In this document: positions 53,280 to 62,700 of the stretch, one piece after another
Layout: each line of letters opens with the position of its first letter
Numbering within the stretch: position 1 is the first letter of the stretch
Source: an uncultured Lentisphaeraceae bacterium
Lineage (GTDB): Bacteria; Verrucomicrobiota; Kiritimatiellia; RFP12; DVOR01
Reading direction: 5' to 3'
Length of the DNA: 64,000 bases
Assembly (NCBI GenBank): GCA_949288955.1
Contig: CASEMS010000001.1
Span: 1-64,000 of the forward strand
The notes under the pieces: model-generated
The model's input: only the letters and a program-made list of their open reading frames with translations
The model's database searches: none
Told to the model about the DNA's origin: nothing
Position numbers and translations under genes: made by a program

Positions 53280-55091
53280 CTATTCCTGGGAGACGAGGGG
53301 TTCAATCCGCGTGGTGAGGGCGAGGGGCGCGGGGGAGTCCTTGGCCTTGCGAAGGACGAGGATGGGACGGGGTTCCTTCTTCCCGTGGCGGCGCGAACGC
53401 CAACCGGGCTCGATGGTGGCCGCCCAGCCCTCCGCACCCTCGGGGAAGGCGAGGCGGATGTCGTTACCGTCGGGGAAGCGGGTGCGCCACGAACCATCGG
53501 GGAGGCGCGTGGGGTCGGCGCCGGGGGCGAGGGCGAAACGGAGGGCGACGGTGCCGGTGGCCGTGCCGAGGGCCTCGTCCCGCACGGTGAGGGCGCCGCC
53601 CGGGGCGAGGGAGAGGGTGCGACGGTGGGCGAGGCCGGGGTAGGCGGGGGTCTCGATGGCGACCTCGGTGCGGCCCGCCGTGGCCTCCCAGCGGAGGAGG
53701 CGCGAGCCGGGGGCGTTGTCTCGGTCGTCGAGGGTGAGGGTGGAATGGGCCTTGGTGGCGCGGAAGGCCGCGCGGGCAGCGTTGGTGTCAGGGCCGCCGT
53801 AGAGGTAGGAACCAGCGTCGGGCAGGAAGTCGCGCCCCGCGTGCCAGTAGGAGAAGGTGCCGTTGTCGGGCTGGTTGTGCCAGAAGGCGGGTGGGCCGGC
53901 CTTGAGGACGACGGCCGTGCCGCGCTCGGGTGTGCCCTCGCGGAGGACGTAGAAGCCGCCGTTGGGATAGGCGCGGGAGGCGAAGGGCGGGCGGTCGAAG
54001 GCCTCGGGGAAGCGTTTGTGGGCGTCGTCAAGGAGGCCACGGCGGCCGCGGAGGTCGTGGGTGTCGGCGAAGAAGGTGTGGTCGCCGTCTGGGAAGAAGA
54101 GGTCCTCGGCGAAGGCGGCCATCCGGCCGACGCGGGCGCGGTCGTCGGCGGCGAAGGCCTCGGGCGCGAGGTCGATGGCGTCGCGGAAGAGGCGGTAGGC
54201 ACTGAGGTGGTAGCCCAGGTCGAGTTCGTATTGGACGCCGTCGGGATAGACCTGCTTGCGGAGTTCCGCTTGGAGGGTCTTGACGGCGTTGGCGCGCCAG
54301 GTGGCGGCGGCCTTCAGCTCGGGGCAGCGTTCGGCGGCGGCAAGGAGGCGGGCCATCTCGAAGAGGAGGTGGTTGCCTTTGTCGGCGTGGCGCTCCCAGA
54401 CGAGGTCGCCGTGGCGGGCGATCTCGGCGAGGAAGACCTTGAGGTCGGCGGGCGTGAAGGCCGGGGCGTGGACGGCGAGGGCGAGTTGGCGGGGGAGGCC
54501 GTCGAGGCGATCGCTGATCTCCAAGGCGCGCCAGGCGAAACGGGCGTTCGTGCGCTCGGCCGGGGTCGTGGGCGGGAAGGGGTTTTTGCGCCGCCAGTCG
54601 GCCCATTGGTCGCGCCAAGCCTCGAAGTAACGGGTGTCGCCGGTGGCGGCGTAGACGCGCAGGAGGGGGAGGAACCACTTGTGGCGGTGGAGTTGGTAGC
54701 GCAGTTCGTTGGCCTTGATGGGCCAGTAGGCCCAGTCGATCTCCTCCCCATAGAAGAGGGAGGGCTGGTAGGCCTCGTGGGCGTAGAAGCGATGCCCCAG
54801 CGCGTCATCGGCCAGACGGCGGTCGAAGGCGGAGGGTTTGCGCTTGGTGGCCTTGGCCCAGGCAGCGCGGGCGTCGGGACGGGCACGCCAATGGGCAAGG
54901 AGCGCGGCGTCGGCGGCGGCCTCGTCGCCCTTGGCGAGGGCCTCGGCCACGGGGCGCAGGTCGGCGCGGGAGAGGTCAAGCAACGCCCAGACATTCGTTT
55001 CCGTCGCATGGGCTGACGTGAAGACAAGGCAAAGCACCGCGCACAGGCCACGGCGCAGAACCTTGACAAGGGGTGGGGCAGACTGTTTGAT
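53280..55091 (-). CDS. Secreted heparinase II/III-family lyase with probable ATC start
   Basis: 603 residues. There is no ATG, GTG or TTG before the signal peptide. The best start is ATC at 55089-55091: AAAGGAG (55099-55105) lies exactly seven bases upstream and the next codons read KQSAPPLVKVLRRGLCAVLCLVFTSAHA, a complete signal peptide. The mature protein has the alpha-toroid (WADWRRKNPFPP, HADKGNHLLFEMARLL, YPDGVQYELDLGYH with catalytic Asn/Tyr/His candidates) and the beta-sandwich GGFYVLREG...FWHNQPDNGTFSYWHAGRDFLPDAG of Hepar_II_III. The substrate is probably a uronic-acid glycan. Lies between the PEP-CTERM gene and a GH2 gene on the same strand. Confidence 0.85.
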   Translation of the reverse strand: MKQSAPPLVKVLRRGLCAVLCLVFTSAHATETNVWALLDLSRADLRPVAEALAKGDEAAADAALLAHWRARPDARAAWAKATKRKPSAFDRRLADDALGHRFYAHEAYQPSLFYGEEIDWAYWPIKANELRYQLHRHKWFLPLLRVYAATGDTRYFEAWRDQWADWRRKNPFPPTTPAERTNARFAWRALEISDRLDGLPRQLALAVHAPAFTPADLKVFLAEIARHGDLVWERHADKGNHLLFEMARLLAAAERCPELKAAATWRANAVKTLQAELRKQVYPDGVQYELDLGYHLSAYRLFRDAIDLAPEAFAADDRARVGRMAAFAEDLFFPDGDHTFFADTHDLRGRRGLLDDAHKRFPEAFDRPPFASRAYPNGGFYVLREGTPERGTAVVLKAGPPAFWHNQPDNGTFSYWHAGRDFLPDAGSYLYGGPDTNAARAAFRATKAHSTLTLDDRDNAPGSRLLRWEATAGRTEVAIETPAYPGLAHRRTLSLAPGGALTVRDEALGTATGTVALRFALAPGADPTRLPDGSWRTRFPDGNDIRLAFPEGAEGWAATIEPGWRSRRHGKKEPRPILVLRKAKDSPAPLALTTRIEPLVSQE

Positions 55092-55106
55092 GGGCGGACT
55101 CCTTTC

Positions 55107-55216
55107 GCGTCGGCGGCTGAGTCTCCGTGGATCGGCGGCTACCTCACCGAGACTTGGCGGCTGATCCTCCTTGCGTCGGCGGCTGAGTCTCCTCGGACCA
55201 GCCGCTGGGGGCGGTG
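55107..55216. repeat. 22-nt tandem repeat, locus 7 (5 units, last one degenerate)
   Basis: Units at 55107, 55129, 55151, 55173 and 55195. The array begins one base upstream of the lyase ribosome site and runs 73 nt into the 3' end of the neighbouring GH2 gene, whose stop codon (55144-55146) is within the second unit. Confidence 0.9.
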
Positions 55217-58200
55217 GGGAGGGGGCGCAGGTCGGCCTTGCCGGAGGTGCCTTTGGCGAAGGCGGGGCGGCGGCCGCAGTAGTTGCCCCAGGCGAGGCCG
55301 GGATACCACCAACCGTCGCAGACGATGAGCCGGGTGGCGATGCGGGGGCCCTCGGCGGGGAGGACCTCGAAGGCGTCGACGACGACGCAGTCGACGTGGC
55401 CGCCGGCGGTCTCGACGCGCACGGTGTGCTTGCCGGGGGCGAGCCCGTGGACGGTGTGGATGACGGACTGCTTGAGGTCGCTGCCCAGGTCGCTGTGGGT
55501 GTCCACGGTGGCGACCTCCCGGCCATCGAGGAGGATGCGCATGAGGCCGACGTTGGCCTGCTTGGCGCCGATGACGCGGATGCCGGCACCCTCGAAGGCG
55601 AGTTCGGCCCAGGCGTCGCGCCGGGTGGAGTAGGTCTCGGTGCCGGCATGGTCGGCGGGGGTGGCGTAGTGCGCCCAGCCCGCCGAGTAGCGAACGCGGG
55701 GATCGCGGTCGTCGATGAGCATACGGTCGGCGGAGACGGCGACGCGGGCGGCCTGGCTTTTGCCGTCGGAGCGGAGGCGGAGGGCGCCGCCGCCAGGGAG
55801 GAGGACGTCGTAAGCCCGGATGGCCTCGCGCATCGCCTTGAAGTCGTTGGTGGCCAAGCCGTCGTCGGGGTCGTCCTTGGCGTAGACGAAGGGATTGCGC
55901 ATATCGTCCTTCCAAGGCCAAGCGGGCTTGCTGCCGTAGACATCGGGGGAGATGTCGCTGCCGGGGCGGACGCGATGGGCGACGCCGCGCGGGCGGCCGA
56001 TGTGGTCGGCGGGGTAGGCGCTGTGGAAGGCGGTGCGCTCCCAGCGGATGGCCTCGGTGCCGGGGAGGGCGAAGGCGAGGCCGACCTCGGAGGGTTGTGC
56101 GCCCTTGGGCGGGTCGGAGAGGAGGGTGTAGCGCGCCTCCAGGCGGCCATCCGCGAGGAAGGCAAGGTCGAAGCGGACGGCGAGGTCGCAGGCGTAGGAG
56201 CCCTCGATGGAGACAAGCACGCGGTTGCCCTCGGTCTTGGCGGTGAGGGTGCGGCCTTGCCAAGCGCCGAGATTGACGCCGGTGGCGATGAGGTCTGGGC
56301 CGTCGGCGAGGAGCGTTCTGCCCTGCCAGACGAAGGCGCGGAGCCGTGCGGTGGCGCGGTCGAAGGTGGCCTCGCCATCGTCCAGGCGGACGGTGAGGGT
56401 GTCCGCGTCCTTGACGAGGGTAGGGGGCGCGGCGGGCTCCGTCGGCTCGGGTGCGGGGGCGGATGGGGCGAGGGCGAGGTTCACCTCCTCGACGACGATG
56501 CCATCGGCCGTGCGGAAGCGGAGGTTGACGGCCTTGGCATCGGCGAGGCCGCCGAAGGTCAGCGTGCCTTTGGCGCGGGGGGCGAGGGCGGGGCAGGGGA
56601 CGGTGCGGGGCACGGCGCCGTCGGCGGCGATCGCGACGGTCAGCTCGGCGAGGTCGGTGTGGTCAAAGCGGTTCTCGGCGGGGAGGGTGAGGGTGTCGCC
56701 TTGGAGGGTGGCGGCCTTTTCGTCGAGGCGGATGGGTGAGTAGGCTTTTTTGGTGAGCCAGGCCTCGGGCTTGAGGCGGAGGTAGGCATCGAGGACGGAG
56801 CCCCACTCGCCGTAGCCGGCGGCGGGGCCGTCGGAGTGGCGGAGGTAACGCTCGGGGACGTTGGGGGGGAGGTAGAAGATGTCGTCGATGCCGCCCCAGA
56901 GGGCGCCGCCGAGGGCGCCGTCGTCACGGACGATGTGATCCCAGGCGTGGTGGACGCTCTCGCCCCAGAAGTTGCGGACGTTGGTGTCGCGGCGGAGTTC
57001 GGCGAGGTTGTAGCAGGGGATGTGGGCGTATTCGTCGTGGAGGACGGGCTTGTCCTTGCGGCCCATGTTGCCCATGACGTTGGCATAGTGCAGGGAGTGG
57101 ATGTCCATGAAGTCCGCGGGCTCGCCGGTGCCGGGGAAGCTGAAGATGCAGGGGCGGGAGGGGTCGCGGGCGCGAAGGTAGTCGCGGGAGTCGGCGAAGG
57201 GGTTGCGGACGAGCGTCTTGCCGACGTTGGCGTAGTGGCTTTCGTTGGCGATGGACCAGAGGATGATGGAGGGGCGGGAGCGGTCGCGCTCGACCATCTC
57301 GACGAACTGCGCGGCGTAGTCGTCGTAGACGCTGTGGACAGGAGCCCAGGGGCCTTGGAAGCAGACGGCGGCCTCCTGTTCCACATAGATGCCCAGCTCG
57401 TCGCAGGCGTCCAGGAGATCCTCGGAGGCGGGGTAGTGGGAGGTGCGGATGAAGTTGATGTTGGCCTCCTTGTAGGCGCGGGCCTCGGCGAAGGCCTCGG
57501 CGCGGGTCATGGAGCGGCCCATGAGGGGGGAGACGTCGTGGCGGCAGGTGCCACGGAGGCGGACGGGGCGGCCATTGACGTAGAGTTTGTTCGCGTCGGT
57601 GCCGTCGCGCCCGCCGAAGGTGAGCTCGCGGAAGCCGATACGTTGCTCATTGACCTGAAGGGTTTTGCCTCCCTGGCTGAGGGTGGCGCGGAGGGTGTGG
57701 AGATGGGGGTGCTCGGCGTCCCAGAGGCGGGGGGCCTTGACGGGGAGGGCAAGGGTGGCGGGGGCGGAGCCCGAGAGGGTGGCCTCGGCGGAGGCAAGGG
57801 GTCGGTCGCCGTCGAGCACCTCCAAGCGGAGGGTGGCCTCGCCGGCGGTGGGGTTGAGGCGGGCGCGGGCCTTGAGCGTGGCGTCGCGGAAGGCGTCGTC
57901 GAGGTCGGTCTCCACCTCCAGATCGGCCAGATAGGCCTGGGGGAGGGCGACGAGGGAGACGTCGCGGAGGATGCCGCCGATGTTGTGGTGGGCGTATTCG
58001 GAGGCGTTGGCGGGGTTCTTGACGGGGCGACCCTCGGGGTTCCAGAGGCCGACGTCCTTACCTTGGAGGTCGGCGACGCCGACGGTGAGGGTGAAGGTCT
58101 CGCCGGGGCGCACGAGGTCGGTGAGGTCGCAGTCCCAGGTGGTGAAGCCGCCGACGTGGTTGCGGACGTGGCGTGCGCCGACCCAGACGCGGGCGTTGGA

Positions 58201-58599
58201 GTAGACGCCGTCGAAGCGGAGCAGGATACGTTTGCCGGCCCAGTCGTCGGGGACGCGCACCTCGCGGCGGTAGTAATACTCTTCGTTGGCCTTGATGTCG
58301 AAGCCCTGCATGGCGGGTTCGCCGGGGACGCGGATGGGGCACCAGTCGCGGGAGGCCCAGGCGGCGAAGTCGAAGTCCTGCCGGGCGGCCATCGGGCGCG
58401 GGATGCCGGAGGCGCGGAAGTCCGGCACGTCCAGAAGGAAGCGCCAGGTGCCGTCGCCGGTGGTCTCGTTGAGGGAAATCTCGGGTTGCGCCACGCCGGG
58501 AAGGCGGGTGGGGGCGCGGGGGAGGTCGACCTCCGGCCAGACGGGCGCGGCGAGGGCGACGTGGGCAAGGAGCAGGGCGGCGGGCAGGAGTGGCGTCAT
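55144..58599 (-). CDS. Secreted GH2 glycoside hydrolase with C-terminal carbohydrate-binding-like domain
   Basis: 1151 residues. Signal peptide MTPLLPAALLLAHVALA. GH2 architecture: jelly roll (YYRREVRVPDDWAGKRILLRFDGVYSNARVWV), Ig-like domain (VETDLDD), TIM barrel (GTCRHDVSPLMG; NINFIRTSHYPAS). Acid/base Glu453 in SIANESH; nucleophile Glu523 in HDEYAH. A helix/loop region GAPP-rich linker is followed by large-chain beta domains. Residues about 1000-1110 (YSAGWAHYATPADHAG, VIGAKQANVGLMRILLDG) resemble binding modules seen in other GH2 proteins. The last 17 or so residues come from the 22-nt repeat. Beta-galactosidase, beta-glucuronidase or beta-mannosidase activity cannot be separated. ATG at 58599 follows GGAGG. 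Confidence 0.9.
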   Translation of the reverse strand: MTPLLPAALLLAHVALAAPVWPEVDLPRAPTRLPGVAQPEISLNETTGDGTWRFLLDVPDFRASGIPRPMAARQDFDFAAWASRDWCPIRVPGEPAMQGFDIKANEEYYYRREVRVPDDWAGKRILLRFDGVYSNARVWVGARHVRNHVGGFTTWDCDLTDLVRPGETFTLTVGVADLQGKDVGLWNPEGRPVKNPANASEYAHHNIGGILRDVSLVALPQAYLADLEVETDLDDAFRDATLKARARLNPTAGEATLRLEVLDGDRPLASAEATLSGSAPATLALPVKAPRLWDAEHPHLHTLRATLSQGGKTLQVNEQRIGFRELTFGGRDGTDANKLYVNGRPVRLRGTCRHDVSPLMGRSMTRAEAFAEARAYKEANINFIRTSHYPASEDLLDACDELGIYVEQEAAVCFQGPWAPVHSVYDDYAAQFVEMVERDRSRPSIILWSIANESHYANVGKTLVRNPFADSRDYLRARDPSRPCIFSFPGTGEPADFMDIHSLHYANVMGNMGRKDKPVLHDEYAHIPCYNLAELRRDTNVRNFWGESVHHAWDHIVRDDGALGGALWGGIDDIFYLPPNVPERYLRHSDGPAAGYGEWGSVLDAYLRLKPEAWLTKKAYSPIRLDEKAATLQGDTLTLPAENRFDHTDLAELTVAIAADGAVPRTVPCPALAPRAKGTLTFGGLADAKAVNLRFRTADGIVVEEVNLALAPSAPAPEPTEPAAPPTLVKDADTLTVRLDDGEATFDRATARLRAFVWQGRTLLADGPDLIATGVNLGAWQGRTLTAKTEGNRVLVSIEGSYACDLAVRFDLAFLADGRLEARYTLLSDPPKGAQPSEVGLAFALPGTEAIRWERTAFHSAYPADHIGRPRGVAHRVRPGSDISPDVYGSKPAWPWKDDMRNPFVYAKDDPDDGLATNDFKAMREAIRAYDVLLPGGGALRLRSDGKSQAARVAVSADRMLIDDRDPRVRYSAGWAHYATPADHAGTETYSTRRDAWAELAFEGAGIRVIGAKQANVGLMRILLDGREVATVDTHSDLGSDLKQSVIHTVHGLAPGKHTVRVETAGGHVDCVVVDAFEVLPAEGPRIATRLIVCDGWWYPGLAWGNYCGRRPAFAKGTSGKADLRPLPTAPSGWSEETQPPTQGGSAAKSR

Positions 58600-58723
58600 G
58601 GCAGGAACCTCCGTGGGGACGATGGGTGGCGTTCGCGAGGGCTTCCCGTCCGGGAAACCAACCTTAGGATAGCCGATGGGCGTGCCGTGCGACCTGGGCG
58701 AAGCCCCAAAACCTCCAGTTGTG

Positions 58724-59494
58724 TCATGCGGTATGCGGACGTGTCTGCTCTGTCGCGGGTTCGCGAGGCGGGTCGGTGATGATGGGCTTGGCGGCGAGGG
58801 TGAGGAGGAGTTCGGCGGCGAGGAGAAGTCCGGCGGTGGCGGTGACGGGCATGAACGAGCCCATCGGGGCGTCCGGCGGGGTGGGTTGGGCAGGTTCGCG
58901 CGACCAGACGCAACGGATACCGTGCGTGAAGCCTGCGGCGCGGAGGCCTTGGCGGACACGGCGGGCAAGGGGGCAGACTTGGGTCTCCGCGAGGTCGCCC
59001 ACGCGCAGGGCGGTGGGATCGCGTTTGCGGGCGGCGCCCATGGCAGACCAAGCGGGGAGGCCGCGGCGGAGACAGTGGGTGAGGAGGGCGATTTTGGCGG
59101 GGAGGTCGTCGATGGCGTCGACCACGGCGTCGGGATGGGCGCGGTCGAGGAGTTGGGGAAGGTTGTCGTCGGTTACGCGGAGGCATTCGGCGGTGGTGCG
59201 GCAGGTGGGGGCGATGGCACGGAGGCGCGCCTGGGTGACCTCGGCCTTTGGGCGGCCAAGATCCGGGTAGGTGGCGAAGGGCTGGCGGTTGAGGTTGGTC
59301 TCCTCAAAGGTGTCGGCGTCCACCAGCCAAAGTCGGCCGAGGCCGCTTCGGGCGAGAGCCTCGACGCAGGCGCCGCCGACGGCGCCCAGTCCCACCACGA
59401 GGACATTGGAGGCGTGGAGGCGTGCCATGGCCTCGGCGCCAAGGAGAGCTTCGGTGCGGAGGTGTGGGCCGACTTGGGGGGAGGGGGGATTCAT
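58724..59494 (-). CDS. tcdA: tRNA threonylcarbamoyladenosine dehydratase
   Basis: Cyclises t6A to ct6A at position 37 of tRNAs, using ATP to activate the carboxylate (E1-like). In the 256-residue protein: VVGLGAVGGACVEALARSGLG (ATP site), WLVDADTFEETNLNRQ, AIDDLPAKIALLTHCLRRGLP, GAARKRDPTALRVGDLAET and CVWSREP, with GSFMPVTATAGLLLAAELL as the C-terminal helix. All match TcdA/CsdL rather than MoeB or ThiF, and the C-terminal zinc CxxC pairs of MoeB are absent. The ATG at 59494 lies seven bases after TATAAT, so the mRNA may be leaderless. Confidence 0.92.
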   Translation of the reverse strand: MNPPSPQVGPHLRTEALLGAEAMARLHASNVLVVGLGAVGGACVEALARSGLGRLWLVDADTFEETNLNRQPFATYPDLGRPKAEVTQARLRAIAPTCRTTAECLRVTDDNLPQLLDRAHPDAVVDAIDDLPAKIALLTHCLRRGLPAWSAMGAARKRDPTALRVGDLAETQVCPLARRVRQGLRAAGFTHGIRCVWSREPAQPTPPDAPMGSFMPVTATAGLLLAAELLLTLAAKPIITDPPREPATEQTRPHTA

Positions 59495-59501
59495 GGGGCG
59501 T

Positions 59502-59530
59502 ATTATAGGGGAATGGGCGTGCGTGGGCAA
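59502..59530 (-). promoter_or_regulatory. tcdA promoter (leaderless type)
   Basis: Minus strand: TTGCCC (59525-59530), 17 nt, TATAAT (59502-59507). Only seven bases separate TATAAT from the ATG, so transcription should start at or beside it. Confidence 0.65.
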
Positions 59531-59594
59531 TCAAAAAGGCTCTCCGGAACCGTTGCCGCCGCGCGGAAGCGACGGGGAGCCCCGACGCGTTTTT

Positions 59595-59682
59595 GGATTG
59601 GGGGCCGATTCACCTCGGCTCAGCGGCTGATCCACCTCGGCTCAGCGGCTGATCCTCATCGGACTAGCGGCCGATCCTCATT
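59595..59682. repeat. 22-nt tandem repeat, locus 8 (4 units)
   Basis: Units at 59595, 59617, 59639 and 59661; the second and third share a perfect GGCTCAGCGGCTGATCC segment. It lies between tcdA and the terminator of the PKS-like gene. Confidence 0.95.
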
Positions 59683-59699
59683 GAGGTGGCCTGAGGAGA

Positions 59700-59736
59700 C
59701 AAAAAAAGCCCCGACCGTTGGCCGGGGCCTTTGGGT
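59700..59736 (-). terminator. Intrinsic terminator of the PKS-like gene
   Basis: On the minus strand, hairpin GCCCCGGCC.../...GGGGC followed by a seven-T run, 22 bp past the stop codon at 59758. Confidence 0.88.
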
Positions 59737-59757
59737 TGGCGTGATGGCGGCATCACC

Positions 59758-62700
59758 TCAGAGGGATGGGAGGACGCAGCAGGCGATGGCGTGGTCGTAG
59801 AGGACGGCGGTTTTGATGGGGATGCGTTTGCCGCGAAGGGTGGGGAAGTTCTCGGACCACGCGCCGAGCAACTCGATGGCGAGCATCCCGTCGGCGGGGT
59901 CGGAGGCGCGGATACGGAGGTCTGTGGGGGCAAAGCGGATGCCGGTGCCGAGGGCCTTGGAGATGGCCTCCTTGGCGCACCAGAAGCGAAGGACGGCGAT
60001 GGGGCCGTCGCCGCTTCGGGTGGCGAGTTCCTGTTCCTCAAGGGTGAGGACGCCGCGCAGGAAGTCCTCGGTGAGGTCGCGGGAGGTGGATTCGACGTCC
60101 AGGCCGATGCGGCCGACGGTAGTGGCGGCACCGAGGATGAGGCCGGCGGTGTGGGCGATGGAGAGGTCGATGGGGGTGGGGACTTGGCTTTGCCAGGCGC
60201 CGATGGGGTGGGGTTTGCCGAGGTCGTCCTTCCAGATGGCGATGTCGGCGGAGGGCTCAAAGAGGTTGTGCCCGGTGAGCAGGAGGCGGCGGACGGATTC
60301 CTTGGCGGCGACGCGGCCGAGGAGCCATTCGAGGCGGCGTGGGGCGGTGCCGCCCATCTGGGAGAAGTCGCGCCGTTCGTTGCGGGTGAGGACGGCGGCG
60401 GCGAGGGCGGAGAGCCAGAGGCCGCGGTTGGAGGTGAAGAAGTCCGGGTTGTCGTTGACGTAGAGCGCGCCGAAGAAGGTGCGCTCGGGGGTGTCGCCGG
60501 CGAGGAGGGGGCGGATGTCGAGGGTGTCCTCGGGGAGTTGGCCTTGGGGGATCGGAAGGAGGGAGGAGATGGGAAGGGGCTTGGTGATGAAGTAACGGGC
60601 GGGATCCATGACGAAGTCGTGGAGGGTCTGCCCGGCACGTCCGCCGACCTCCTCCCAACCTTCGATGGAAAGGATGAGGTGCCCGGTGGCATCGGTTACA
60701 AGGATGCTGACCTGGAAAGAGCGGATGGTTACGTTTGTGAGGCGCAGGAAACAGCGGAGGCGGGTGCCCTGGGGGACCCAGGCGGCGTAGTAGCGGATGG
60801 CCTTGCAGCGGAAGGGCAGGGAGATGGCGCCGTGGAAGCGTTCGTGGGAGCGCCAGAGGGGGAAGCCGGAGACGACGGCATCGAGCAAGAGCGGCATGGC
60901 GCAGAAGAGCGGGTTGGCGCATTGGCGCACCAAGCCGACACGGTCGGGGATGCGGACTTCGTAGTCAAGGCCGTTGAGCCCCCAGCCGAGGACTTCGCGG
61001 ACGTTGCGGAGGAGTGGGCCTTGGAAGAGGCGGGCGGGGTAGATGTCCTGCGCCTTCCAATTGACGGGACGCTGCCCGGCAAGGGGCGAGGGCTCGATTT
61101 CGTCGGGTGGTTCGGGGACGGTCGGGGAGAGGACGCAGTGGGCCTCCATCGCGGGATGGGCGGCATCGTCGTCGATGCCGCTCTCGGCGTAGATACGGAC
61201 ACTGACGGTGCGGCGGCGGCCGGTGGCGTTGGGGCCAAGGTCGCGGGCAACGACGCGGAGGGTGAGGCGCCCGAAGGCAAAGGCCAGCCAACGCGGCGCG
61301 CGGAGGCGTTCGATGCGGCGGAGGGAAAGGGTCGGGAAAAGGCGGTGGGCGGCCTCGGCCATGAGCTCCAGGCCGGTGGGGACGGAGAAGAGGGTCAGCC
61401 CGCGCATCTGAGGATCGCCGAGCGAGACGCCGGAGGAGCCGATGGCGTAGTCGTTGAGGTAGGGATAGTCTTCGAGCTTGAGGACACAGCGGAGGTCGAG
61501 GCGGTCGGGTTCGCGGGCGATCTCGCGGGCGGTTCGCAGAAGGGGGCATTCGAGGCCGCCGACGGGGATGGCGGCGGGGATGGTGTGCTGATGGGTGGAG
61601 GCGGAGGGGGCGAGCGGCTCGGCCTCCGCGCCAAGGACGCAGCGGGGGTCGATCAGCTCCGGGCGGATGGCGGGGAGCTGGCGGGTAAGGCGGACGGTGA
61701 GGGCGGAGACGCCTTCCTGGGCGATGGGGGCGGAGAGGTCAAGGCGTTGGGCGTGGGCGAAGAAGCGGAGGCCGGAGTAGTCGAGCGGCACGCCGTGCGC
61801 GGCGAGAAGGCCAAGGGCCTGCCCCACCTGCACGCCCCCGGAACGGTGGAGGATGTGCATGGGGATGACGGCCACGGGGTCGCGCCCGGCCAGGATCTTG
61901 GCGATGAGGGGGGTGAGCAGGCCGCGGGCACCGACCTCGACGAAGAGCCGACAGCCGTCGTCATACATCCGCTCGATCATGCTGCGGAAGTTGAGGGGAC
62001 GGATCATCTGGGCGGTGAGGCCACGGACGACGGCCTCCACGGTCGGCTCCATAGGGTGGCCGTCGATGCAGGAATAGAAGGGGATCTGGGGCTCGCAGGA
62101 GACGTATTTGGCGAAGAAGAGGCGCAGGAGCTGGCGCATCCGGGCGTCGGCGTGGCCGGAGTTGAAGGGTGCGGCGAGCGGCTCGGCGACGGAATGCCCG
62201 CCGCCGTTGTGGATGGCGACCTCGGTCTCGGCCTGTTTCTCGGGGGCGACGGCCATCACGCAGTCATCGGCGGTGAGGATTTGGGTGAGGATGACGCGCG
62301 CGGGGTCGCGGAGGGCCAACTCGCGGAGGCGCTCGACGGGGATGCCCGAGACGGTGAGCTGGATCCACGGGACTCCGCCTTCGGAGCCTAGGCGCAGAAG
62401 CATCCGGCCGGCGTCGCGCAGGATTTGGACAAGCGGGAGCTTGGGGTCGTGGTGGGTGGCGTGGAAGGCGGAGAAGGCGCCGAGGCCAACACCGCCGACG
62501 GCCTCGGGGCGGACGCCGACGGACTTGAGGAGATCGGCGAAGACTTTGCTGGCGAGATAGGTGGAGGCGGAGGCGAGGAGGGGAAGGAAGGTCTTGGAGG
62601 CATCGAGGGGGAGCGTGTGCTCCGGGGCGGTGGAAAAGAGCCACTCGGAGGGGGAGGCGACGTCGCAGAAGCCGGCGAAGGCCTCCTCCATGTCGTCGAA

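Noticed and set aside
4148-59682. CRISPR array interpretation of the 22-nt repeats
   Set aside because: Units are directly contiguous with no spacers, and no cas genes are in the window.
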